Of a stretch of 64,000 nucleotides of DNA, positions 14,029 to 25,195 are shown piece after piece. How positions within the stretch are numbered: the first letter of the stretch is position 1; each line of letters starts with the position of its first letter. The DNA lies in NCBI GenBank assembly GCA_025667525.1, contig CM046876.1:479466557-479530556 (forward strand). The letters run 5' to 3'. The stretch comes from Glebionis coronaria. Lineage: Eukaryota; Streptophyta; Magnoliopsida; Asterales; Asteraceae. The notes under the pieces are model-generated. The model ran no database searches. It had not been told where the DNA came from and worked only from the letters and a program-made list of their open reading frames with translations. Position numbers and translations under genes: made by a program.

Positions 14029-14592
14029 ATGTCTTCTCCTTTTAACCGTAACCTAGACAATCTTTTGTCTCAAACCTCTAAACTTCAATCTTTTTCTTTT
14101 AATCTTTCTAAGAAACCAAAAACTTTGGTCAAACCTATTTGGGTTAAAAAGAACAAGGATATCATTTATCATTCTTCTCCCAAACTCTACAAGAGTTTCA
14201 GTTTCTCCCTATTGAGTAATGGAATGAGTCTTAATCTATCAACCTAATTACCAGAGAAAAGGAAGCTCTTCCACCACCTCCTAAACCTTTCAACACCTCT
14301 AAACTCAGAATCCTCTATTCTTACCCCAACCTCACTAAATATTGTGATGTTACCATATTTTCTTATTCTCCAAAGTCTCCTTCTCCACCACCTCCTTCCC
14401 TCTCTAATGATGCACCTCCTTCTTCTAATGACTTTTTTATGCATCATGGAACCTATTGATCTTGATGTAGGTTCTGACAAATTGAATTTGCTCATCTTTT
14501 TAACAAGTTGAATTATCTTGAGTTTCTTTTTACTCGACCCCCGCTTCGGGTATTTGTTCCCCAGAGCAAATCCCTAGAAAATATTCCATCTT
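14029..14592 (+). pseudogene. Unrecognised degenerate proline-rich coding remnant
   Basis: The frame 14029-14247 starts MSSPFNRNLDNLLSQTSKLQ and is closed by TAA. In another frame the sequence runs on from about 14252 as EKEALPPPPKPFNTSKLRIL, through YSYPNLTKYCDVTIFSYS and a proline/serine stretch, and stops near the HHGT segment about 14455. The shift and stop suggest a broken gene of about 180 residues. I do not recognise the family. A retroelement gag-like origin is possible because a copia integrase remnant lies 1 kb away, but no motif shows it. Confidence 0.35.
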
Positions 14593-15127
14593 CTTCCTCT
14601 ACCGATTAAAACACGTTGTGTGTGTTCTAATCCTTTGGGTCAAAATTAACTAATCAAATCTTGGAGGACTAATTCTACTAGAATAGTTAGTATGCTTAGG
14701 TTTATTTTCTTTATGTTCTAATATTCATATTTCTATATATGAATATTTATATGTTTGTTCTATCATATTTATTATAATAGTGTGATTGTTGTTGGTTTTG
14801 TTTATTATCTTATCACATACATTGTTGAGAGTTGATGATGGTTATATTTGAACTTCCATGGTGATTCTAAAAGTTCGATATTTTGGCCATTAGACATTAT
14901 ACCTTCAAATTTGTTGGATGTTTCTTTTTTTCCTCAAATCTAACATATTTGCATTTATCTTGTCAAATACTATATTTGGACATACTTAGCAATTATTTGC
15001 TTCATAAATTGAGATTTTTTCTTTCATCCCTCTCAAATTATATAGTAAATACTTGTGACTATTGATTTTACATGGGCGTTTCTTTCTTTTTACTAACCCT
15101 TGCATGTAGCTTGTCATCATAGCTCGA
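14593..15127. other. No gene seen
   Basis: AT-rich DNA with only short chance frames and no RNA gene or repeat I can support. Confidence 0.35.
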
Positions 15128-15610
15128 TCACTTGTTGCCCCAATCTAACGGAGTAAGCACCAACATGGAGCTTTTAGCAAATTCGATTCTTCTCTTCTTC
15201 AAGACTTGTGCTACCTTTTTACTTCGACAAAAGAGAAATAAATGATAGTGAATAAACCTGTTTAGGCGAATACTCCAACACGCAAGTGGTTTGATGAATA
15301 ACGACCAAAGTAAAAAAACATTGCTTGTTTTATTATTCACAAAGTCTGTTTCATATAAAATCTAACAATTTTAATTTTAACATCAAATTGATTGCTTAAA
15401 ATACGTAATAAGACATAAATACATCATTTTTGCTCTTACCAAATAAACCGAAACAACTTTAAAATACTCATCAACAATAAAAGATAGTAATATTTTTAGC
15501 CTCATCATTGCTAAAAACTTTGTATAAACCCCACAAATCAAGATGAACAAGTTTATTAAAACTTATTCGATTTGTGATTAAACAAGGGAAACCGAGAATT
15601 ACCAAGCCTA
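15128..15610 (-). pseudogene. Ty1/copia integrase remnant
   Basis: On the minus strand, at about 15500-15580, the sequence reads LVHLDLWGPYK-like: FNKLVHLDLWGLYKVFSNDE. Then, after a frame break, it reads KVVSVYLVRAK. This is the start of the Ty1/copia integrase core, where DLWGP contains the first catalytic Asp. Further on (about 15280) HQTTCV and SPKQ match the region before the 'TPQQNG' motif. Several stops and frameshifts are present and no other copia domain is seen nearby, so this is an old fragment unrelated to the copia element at 37989. Confidence 0.6.
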
Positions 15611-16574
15611 TATATCAAGCCCAAATCGTGATTGCCAAGCCTTATGTATGTGATCTTCATAACATTGTAATTGTATTCTCTAAAAAAAGGTCTAAAAATG
15701 TGACATATCATACACTTTATTGCGTATTTGCATAGAGCTAACGTTTATATCTATTTCGTAGCTCGAAGGTTACGCTTTGCGCTTTAGTTTTGATGAAATT
15801 AGATTGGCTATGTTTGGAAAGAGATTTTTTAAAGTTTTTATTTAGAGTTGTTAATTTTTTATTTAAAAAATAATCTTTTCTAAATAACTAACTCTATTTG
15901 GTATAACAACTTTTTGGAGCTAGGAGTTGGGTTCCCCAACAAGCCTTTATGTAACAAAGTCCCAATGGCTCAATCTTAACCATCCATCATCTTTTCATCT
16001 AAGGGTCCAGATTATACCCTCCTCCAACACTACAAGGATAAAATAGTCCCACTATAAATACCAATATTTTACACACACAACCATTTTTATCTAAAAATAT
16101 TAGGTCGGGTCTCCCACCCACCTACCTTCCGGCGACCACCCCCAACAACCACCCCAACAACTTTTTCCGACGACCACCCCCAACAACCTACCTTCCACTG
16201 CCAACCACCCCTACCACCTACCTTTTTTCGGCGACATCACATACAACACACCTACCTTCCACAACCACCTACTTTCCACAACAATCTTTTCCGACGAACT
16301 ATATTTTCCGGCGACTATCCCCAGCGAAAAACGATGGAAACTCAAATAGAAACACGAATTGAAGCTCAAATCAAAGAAGATGTTATTTTGGTTCCAGTTA
16401 CGCAAACTGATAATACAGATCTAGATCCAGAACCTCACGTAATTAATGAAGATGCAGATCCAGAAGCTAATCTTGTCGAAAATATAGGTAAATGATTAGT
16501 TTGAGTTCTTTGAAAACAGAATCATGCATGATTTGAATACAAACGTAGTAATAAATATTTCTTGTCGAAATCAT

Positions 16575-17240
16575 ATGTGTTATGAATGAATCATGTTGAA
16601 TCATGCTGATTCTGCATAATTCATGATGAACCATACGTGATTCATGATGAACCATACGTGATTTATGTTGAATATGCGTGAATCATGTTGAATCATGCAT
16701 GATTCATGTTGAATCATGCATGATTCATGTTGAATCAAGCATGATTCATATGGAATCATGCATGATTCATGTGGAATCATGCATGATTCATGTGGAATCA
16801 AGCATGATTCATGTGGATCAAGCATGATTCATGTGGAATCAAGCATGATTCATGTGGAATCATGCATGATTCATGTGGAATCATGCATGATTCATGTGGA
16901 ATCAAGCATGATTCATGTGGAATCAAGCATGATTCATGTGGAATCATGCATGATTCGTGTGGAATCATGCATGATTAATGTGGAATCAATCATGATTCAT
17001 GTAGAAACATGCATGATTCATGTGGAATCAAGCATGATTCATGTGGAATCAAGCATGATTCATGTGGAATCAAGCATGATTCATGTGGAATCATACATGA
17101 TTTATGTAAAATCATGCATGAATCATGTAGAAACATGCATGATTCATGTTGAATGAAACATGATTCATGATGAATCATGCATGAGTCATGATGAATCATG
17201 CATGATTCATGATGAATTATGCATGATTCATGTTGAATAA
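16575..17240. repeat. Tandem 21-bp array built on AATCATGCATGATT
   Basis: About 30 copies of a 21-bp unit containing the palindrome AATCATGCATGATT fill the first intron of the transposase gene. Variants change one or two bases (for example AATCAAGCATGATT). Because the unit is 21 bp and palindromic, both strands show long open frames made of CMIHVES-like heptads, which are not genes. Each palindrome contains CATGCATG, the RY element bound by plant B3 factors. Confidence 0.95.
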
Positions 17241-18139
17241 TTTTTATTATTATTAAAAAAATTTGACCAAGTTTATACCAGCACTTTAACAATTGTTATT
17301 CTCTAACAGGTTCTACCAGCACTCCAAGACCAAGTTTATATATTCATAGTGAGACACCCGGAGGATCTGTATATTGGGAACCAATTGTTCCAGACGAGTT
17401 GTTACCTAAACAGGGAAAAAGATTTGATACAATGGAGGAATGTATTGAGTTTTATTCTGCTTATGCTGAAAAATCAGGATTTGAAGTTAAAAAGTCCACG
17501 CAAAAAGAAATAGGAGTGGTGACGTTAAATCAAAGTACATCATGTATAACCGGCAAGGGGTTCCAAAAGACATAAATGTTAACACCTTGGATCCTGCAAA
17601 CAGTGGAAAGCAAACAAGGAATACAAGATATCGTGTAACATGTTGTGAGGCACAAATAAAGGTTGATTTGAATTATGTTAAGAGAAAGTATGAAATAACC
17701 AAATTTGTTGCTAAGCACAACCATCAAATGCTTCCGAAAGAGTATAAGCATCTAACAAAGAAAGAAAGAAAAATGACTCATGCAGAAAGAGTGTTTGTTG
17801 TAAGAGCTTCAACAATGAAACTTGGGGTAACTAAGGCACATGTCGTGTATTCTAGTATCAAATGGAGTGTTGAGTATATGCATGGAACTGGTGATGATTT
17901 TAAGAATCAAATAAGGGATGTTAATGAATATATAGGAGAAAGTGATGCACATATGATTATAAATAAGATGGAAACAGGAAGAAGTTTGTTCCAGGCTTTA
18001 CGTTTCAGTATAAGGTTGAAAACAGCGAATTAGTTGCAATGTTTTGGGCGGACGAAGTAGATAAACGCAACTCTGAAGAGTTTGGAGATATTATATCTTT
18101 TTATGTTAACTTCCAAACAAACAAGTAATTTATTTATGA

Positions 18140-18312
18140 TTATGTTGAATATGAATCATGCATGATTCAACATGAATCATGCTTGATTCAACATGAATCA
18201 TGCATGATTCAACATGAATCATGTATGATTCATCAGATGAATCATGCATGATTCAACATAAATTATGCATGATTCATAATGAATCATGCATGATTCATCA
18301 TAAATCATTCAT
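18140..18312. repeat. AATCATGCATGATT array in a transposase intron
   Basis: Roughly eight copies lie between the donor near 18126 and the acceptor at 18372. Confidence 0.92.
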
Positions 18313-19354
18313 GTTGATTATATCTTTTTTGCATAATCTGTTATTTATTTTGTAATCGTACATTATTTTCAGGTACGATATGGTCTTTGTTCCATTCACT
18401 GGAATAGATAATCACAGAAAGTGCGTGAATGTTGGATCAGGAATGCTACTAAGAGAGGACACAGAAGCTTATACGTGGCTTCTAACATCGTTCATGACTG
18501 CTCACGAAAAACAACCAACAATGATTGTTACGGATCAAGATGCGGCAATAAAAAGGGCAATTGAAGCAGTTCTGAAAGAATCAAAACACAGATTATGCAT
18601 GTGGCATATCATGCAAAAAATCCCATCAAAGGTATTTGCCATTTTCATAACCTTTTTTGAATTTCATGATTCTTATAAATAATCTGTTATGATTTACTTG
18701 TAGATATGTGAAGAAAGTTATGATAAAACTAATTTCAAAGAATGTTTCAACAAATTGGTGTGGAATATGTTTATAGAGCCAAAAGAATTTGAAGCAAGAT
18801 GGTCAATACTTATTGAAGACTTTAGGTTGGAAAACACAAGTGGATGACTTAGATGTGTGACCTTCGAAAAATGTAGTTACCAGCTTATTTTATTACATCA
18901 CCTCTGTTTGGCTTAGTGAGAACTACTTCAAGATCAGAGAGTGAAAACGCGTTTTTTAAAGGTTTCACAAATCACGGGTCAACATTGGTCAACTTCATGA
19001 TGTGCTACGAATCAGCAATGGAAAGGCAAAGGAATAGACAAGATAATCTAGATTTTAGAACTTTTGATGTTGCGCCAAGATATCGAACAATGTTAGAAAT
19101 GGAAAAACATGCGGCTAAAGTTTATACAAGGACAATATTTCTGCTTGTTCAAACAGAAATGTATGAATCTATTTGGTCTTGTCAAATAGAAGAGTTTAAA
19201 AAGGACGAGGGAGTTGAGATGGTTTTAGTTAGAGACACAAAGGTGGGTGCTTATAGGACACTATTCACAGAAGAAGGAAAAGAGATGGTTGTGCAGGAAG
19301 AAGACAAAGTAATAGACTACAAGGTTAGTGGATTTTTTTAACAATCATGCATGA

Positions 19355-19470
19355 TTAATATATAATCAACATGAATCATGCATGATTCATGGATGAATCA
19401 TGCATGATTCATTGATGAATCATGCATGATTCAGCATGAATCGTGCATGATTTAGTAAGAATCAGGTATT
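19355..19470. repeat. AATCATGCATGATT array in a later transposase intron
   Basis: About four copies occur between the donor at 19324 and the next exon. Confidence 0.9.
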
Positions 19471-20319
19471 CATAGGATTTTTTTGCATCAAAACAAGGTT
19501 TTGCGTTCTCTTGAAGATGGATCAGTTGAGTGAACCTGTAGACATTTCATGCGTTACGGATTTTTATGTAGACACGTATTTTGTGTTTTGAAGAACCGTA
19601 ATGTTCAAATGATTCTGGAGAAGTACGTTTTAAGGCGTTGGAGGAGGGATTTGATACCACTTTCATTAAGAAGAAGCACAAACAGATATGGAGAGAAAAA
19701 CAAATAAATGAAAATATTAACAAATGAGGCTAATTATGTAGTAGATGAGTGTTTGTTTTTGTTGAGTAAAGATAAAGAAATGTTGTCGCAATTTGTGGAA
19801 AAGCTCAAAACTATAAAGAAGGAATTTGAGGTTCTAGTGCCAAGGCCTCCTTCACAGAAAACGGCAAACATGATTGAAGATATTTATGCAGTTCAAAAGC
19901 CGAATAAGAATACTGTAAACAATCCTCATGTTGCTTCAATAAGATGTGCTAAGAAAGGAGAACGTATAAAAAGTGCAAGAGAAGTAGCTATCAATGCTAA
20001 AAATAAGCATGCGCGGAAGTGTGGACAATGTGGAGTGAAGACTAACAAACATACAAAAACAACATGTCAGAAAAATCCAAAACACATTGCTAAACTCCAA
20101 AAGATTGCTGATGCGGCTGCTGCTGCAAAGGAAGCAAGGGATGCAACTATTGCGGCTGCTGTTGAAAAGGAAGCAAGGAATACAACTACTGCTGATGCAC
20201 TACAAACAGGAACAACTGGTGCGGGTGTTGCGGCTGTTGCTGCAAATGCAGCAAAAAATGCAACTATTGCGGTTGCTGCTGAAAAGGAAGCAAGGAATAC
20301 AACAATTGGTGCGGGTGCT

Positions 20320-20760
20320 CCTTGAATTGTTTTGTAGTACACTTATAATATTCGTTAGATTTCTTTTTTAATTTGGTTTAACTGTATTAAAACTCTGAAA
20401 TTGAAGTACTTTGTTTAATGTTCATATAATATTCAATTGAATATTGTGAAACTGTTACAAAATTTATGGAAGATCGTGCATGATTCATCAGTGAATCATG
20501 CATGATTCATTGATGAATCATCACACGTGTCATCTAAAAATCATGCATATGAGTCAGAAATGTAACTACTACTGATGCACTACAAACAGGAACAACTGGT
20601 GCGGGTGCTCCTTGAATTGTTTTTGTAGTTCACTTATAATTATTCTTAGATTTCTTCCTTAATTTGGTTAAAATGTGTTAAAACTTTGGGATTAATGTTC
20701 ATATAATGTTCTATTGAATGTAGTTAAACTATTACAAAACTTTTGGAAAATCATACAAGA
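20320..20760. repeat. Duplicated 3' end of the transposase gene
   Basis: The sequence near 20190-20420, covering the last codons (GCGGGTGCTCCTTGAATTG), the stop and the 3' flank, recurs at about 20560-20760. Between the copies are two to three AATCATGCATGATT palindromes (20470-20530). The duplication probably arose by unequal exchange or strand slippage. Confidence 0.75.
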
Positions 20761-22144
20761 ATCATGCACACGAGTCATCAAAAAGAATCATGCAATGTTG
20801 AATCCATTGTGATTTCTTAGTGAAAAGATATCTGCCATAAAATCATGTATGAATCATGCAAACAATTACGTAACAGTAAAAAGATAACATAAAAAAGACA
20901 TTCACGTAACAGTTAAAAGATAACATAAAAAAGATAACATCCAATATTACATAAAAGTTCCATCAGTTTTACGAACAAAAGTTTAACAAACTACAATCAG
21001 AATATAACATAAAAATATAACATAAAAATATAACATAAAAATTAGAATATAGCATAAAAATCCCCTTCTCATAAAACTACCATTCGTTTTATGAACAAAA
21101 GTTTAACACTACAATCAAACATCATTTTCTTTTTTTACCACCAACATATGTCATATGAAAATCTTTCGATTTTGCAACTTTAACATCCTTCCCAACCTCC
21201 TTCCCTTCTGGACGTTTAAGATCCTTACCAACCTCCTTCCCTTCTGCAGCTTTAATATCCTTACCAACCTCCTTTCCTTCTGCAGCTTTAACATCCTTAC
21301 CAATCTCCTTCCCTTCTGCAGGATCTTCTTTGCCAAGCATAGTCTTCGGTGGATCACGCTCATTCCTGTTTTTGATTGCATCTTGAGTAATATCAACCCT
21401 TTTCTGGTGTTCATTCTCAGTCTCAAACTTGAAGGCCAACTCAAACATCTTCTGTTTATGAATGTCAAAATCATGCAACAAAAGCTTTGTAGCAATCCTA
21501 TACCTCATACATAACAACTGTGAACGTTGTTCCTTTGATTCTTCATCGAACCCAACATCCCAACCAAGAGGATTACCAGTGTAAGATTCCATATGGATCA
21601 TAGTAAATATTCCGCAATCTTCATAGTTACTCACTGTACTCCGATTGAAACGTAGAATGCGTGCTTTGACTTTCATCATGGCCGATAGTTTGTCATGTCC
21701 ATGCTCTTTTAGATGCCTGATAAAAAACTTTTTCTACAAAAAAAATTGAAAAAAGAGAAACAATATAAAACTCAATAAAAGATACAAGGCAGTTTGTAAG
21801 AAGACTGTATATAAAACTCAATACATTAATAAACAAAATGATTACTTACCAGAGGATCACAAGCTGCTTTGTATCTTGACGTATAGGAATATGGTCCAAC
21901 ATAAATGTTATCAATGATAAACATTGACGGATTCTCCAAGTTGAAAACAGCGACATAAAAGTGTCCAGAAGCACAAATAGGAAAAAACACCAAATCAACA
22001 TCCGAGAGGCGAAGTGCATCCTCATCATGATGCAACTGAGTTGAAATGGCATCTGAAAAGACTTTCCACTATCCATCTAGATCAAGAGTATTATTAATAG
22101 TTCTTTCTGGCTGTTTACAGGCAAGCGAAACAAAATTAGAGAGG

Positions 22145-22195
22145 ATTCAAGATGAATCATGCATGATTCAAGATGAATCATGCATGATTTACAGA
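22145..22195. repeat. Two AATCATGCATGATT copies in a ULP1-gene intron
   Basis: Two adjacent palindromes lie between the exons near 22231 and 22060. Confidence 0.88.
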
Positions 22196-23254
22196 ATGAA
22201 AAAAAAACATTGCTACAGGTGAATGGAAACTTACAATACAACCAGTTGTAAAAAAAGCCTTCTTAACTGCTCATTAACTTTACCCGCTTCCACCAGCTTC
22301 AACAATGCAGCCCGCTCCTCCATTTTCAACAATGCACTCCAACTATCAATAACATTATGGTCTAACCATAATCCAGGTGTCAATGTCTCCATGCTCACTC
22401 GTACAGATTTTTGCTCATAACCCGAATTAGTTTCGAAAACAGTTTCACTACAATTAGAAAGAACAAACAAATTACGATATGTCATTCTTTAACTACAAAT
22501 CGAAAGAAAAAATGAAATATAGAACTTACTATTTATCGCCTTGCATAGCAAAAAAACTATTCCCCAGTATAAAATCAAGCCTCTTTAGATCAGGAACAAC
22601 TTCAGTTCTCTTGTTCATAAAAGGAGACGACAACACATAAGATGGCTTCCTAACTTTTTTCTTGGGAGACGAACGAGTAGAAACTCGTGGAGGCGTCTTG
22701 GGAGGCGAAACGTTAGTAGGTTCATTCATAATCATATTAAACAAATTTTCCTGCAAAAAGTTCAAAAAATTTAATTATAAACATACATATGAACATATCA
22801 TTCTACAACTCATGAGGAAAAGTTAAAAATATACGCCATGAAATGCATCTAAAAGCAGATCAATCACCTCTCCAACCCAATGAATATTTCTTTCAAGCCA
22901 CTGTGTGTAAGTTTCTTCATCATCATCGACTGTTGCTTCGTCTGCTGCTGCTTCGTTCCCAAGCTCAATGTCCTTTGTAGGTGACTCCTTTACAGCCGAC
23001 TCTTTTGGCTTGTTTAAATCAACATTCTCGTCAGGGGAAACATTGAAATCATCAATATGAGTTGGTTCATCTTGAAGCAAAACGGTATCCTTATAAACTC
23101 CCTCATATTTCTCAATCAGTTGACGGATGTTCTCATCATTTGGAAATTCATTGTTGGCATCTCTTAAAAATGCATTCAAGTTCAGCCTTGTCTTTGGCAA
23201 TGCTTGAAAGCTTTTCCTTGATCTTTGTGCAAAAGACCTACAAAAATGAAATAT

Positions 23255-23330
23255 ATAAATCATGCTTGATTCATGTAGAAAAATTCATGATTCAGTTGAA
23301 TCATGCATGATTCAGTTGAATCATGCAAAC
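23255..23330. repeat. AATCATGCATGATT copies in a ULP1-gene intron
   Basis: Three variants (one AATCATGCTTGATT) lie between exons of the minus-strand gene. Confidence 0.88.
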
Positions 23331-25014
23331 TCATAAATTATTGTAGCACTTTAGATGATACAAAAATAATTGAAAAAACAATAAAAACCGTAAAAAGATA
23401 CGACAACACACTTGTTTACCAGAAAACCAGTTTGCTTTTCTTCACTTGGTTTTTCTTCAGTTTGTTTACCCACATTAAAAAAAATCCTCCAGTTTGTTTT
23501 TCTTCGGACGCAATCCATTCTGGCTGCCACTCCAACATCCCAATTACTTTATCTTGGACCTCTAAATCCTGTTTGCGATGCATGTTTGTTGTATTCCAAT
23601 TCAGTATAGCGGGTCTAGACCGAAGAACAAGATAACGATCAAATTTTGTTGAATCCAAATACAACAGCTGTTAGGAGAATAAAAATTATTTCTTGTTAAA
23701 AGTTATAAACAATATAAACATAAAATACAAAAACACACAAAAAAACGTAAAAATATATATATACACACTTACAGTTAAAAAACACAACGGCCCAATGTAA
23801 AAGCCAGCCAAAGTATTCGGTTCCGCACTATTTCCAAGACACCTGTATAAGAACTCACACCAATCAATTCCAGCAATATCCGTATCCTCACGAATACGTC
23901 AAACAACAGTTAGATCAGGTATTGATTTCATCGTGTAAGTTGTACACATCCAACTGAAAATAGAGTAAGAAAATTGACTTTAAACATGAAGTCAACTTCT
24001 GTTTCTTCATTAAGTTTCTCTTGAATATCAGAAGCACGAAGTAGTTTTCATGGTTTCTCAAACTGTTTTAACCTCAACAACACAAACGGGTCATCCAAAG
24101 CTCTCTCATATAAATCATAGATAGAAGTTCCACCAATGGGAAGTCCTAAAATGTCCTTAATCTTTTGAGGAGTTACAAGAAACGAAGACTTGTTTAAAAG
24201 CTTAAAATGATAGCTCTCCTTATCAAACGCTCTAACAACAAACCTCCCTAAACGCCCAGGTAAGGTATCTATTTTAATAGAACGAAATGCAGAAAAACCA
24301 ATACTTCCCAAAAACTTATCAATGTCCACTTTGCTATCTCGAATTGCTGCGAAGAAAGAAGTAGGAAATGTCCTAGATTTTATAATTAGAAACTTGAGTA
24401 GATACTTATCTTTTTCACTCAACACAACCTCTGCACCTTCAGAAGTTTTCTTCTGCTTCTTCCCATGTTTCGTAACATCCTCTTCATCTTCCTTGTCAAT
24501 TTCATCTTTGACATGTTCCTCATCAGACTCCTGCTTTTCAACCTTCACTTTTCGGGGAAGTTTTTTTACCCCAGACTCTTTCTTAACCCCCGTTCGTCCC
24601 TTAGCTTTCGGTTTTAAATCCTCCAAACCATCCTCATTTTCCTCATCAACTGTATCGTCATTTTGATCATCTTCATCCGACTCCTCTTTGTAGTCACTTA
24701 CAACCTCCGACACTATACTATCTACAAAATCAGTAGATCTCTTCCTCCTCCCAACTGATTTTCCAGCAGGTTCCTTCTTAACAGTAGGTTCTTTTTTAAT
24801 AGCAGAGGGTTCTTTTTTAATAGCAGCACTAGACTTCTGTAAAGGAGCTTTTGACTTTGGCATTGCACTAGTTCTTGTTTTAACTTCAGCAGGAGGAGGT
24901 GAATTAGATCCTTTATGACCAAAAGATTTCTGACGCTTGTTCGTATTACGATGAACTGCAAAAAGTAAGAAAACAATCAGTTAAGTACTAAAAAGTTACA
25001 AATACAAAAAAACA

Positions 25015-25195
25015 TATGCATGATTTAACATAAATCATGCATGAGTTAACATACATGATTTATGATAAATCATGCATGATTCATGATGAATCATGCATGA
25101 TTCATGATGAATCATGCATGATTTATGATGAATCATGCATGATTCATCATGAATCATGCATAATTTATGATGAATCATGCATGATTCATGATGAA
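25015..25195. repeat. AATCATGCATGATT array in ULP1-gene intron 1
   Basis: About nine copies lie just upstream, in minus-strand sense, of exon 2. The first intron of each convergent gene therefore carries an array. Confidence 0.93.

Larger units (their letters stand above)
16334..20325 (+). pseudogene. FAR1/MULE-type transposase pseudogene
   Basis: Exon 1 (16334-16487) starts METQIETRIEAQ. After an intron full of 21-bp repeats, exon 2 starts at 17310 and encodes the FAR1 zinc domain region (FDTMEECIEFYSAYAEKSGF). Later exons start at 18373 (FVPFTGIDNHRKC, TDQDAAIKRAI, LCMWHIM; MULE transposase core), 18704 (ending in RTTSRSESENAFFKGF) and about 19500 (SWIM-like RYGFLCRHVFCVLKN). The C-terminal exon (19708-20325) has CGQCGVKTNKHTKTTC and an Ala/Glu-rich tail. 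Damage seen: frameshifts near 17530, 17995 and 18845, TAG near 18880, TGA in place of the first SWIM Cys near 19531, and TAA at 19705. The usual first catalytic Asp (FDTTY region) is Tyr (SFYVNF). Splice sites are canonical GT/AG. It cannot make a working transposase. Confidence 0.85.

Noticed and set aside
16575..17240. CRISPR-like array
   Set aside because: Units are contiguous with no unique spacers, and the context is a plant MULE intron.
16467..17292. Long ORFs made of CMIHVES or MIHHESC heptads
   Set aside because: Artefacts of a 21-bp palindromic repeat inside an intron.
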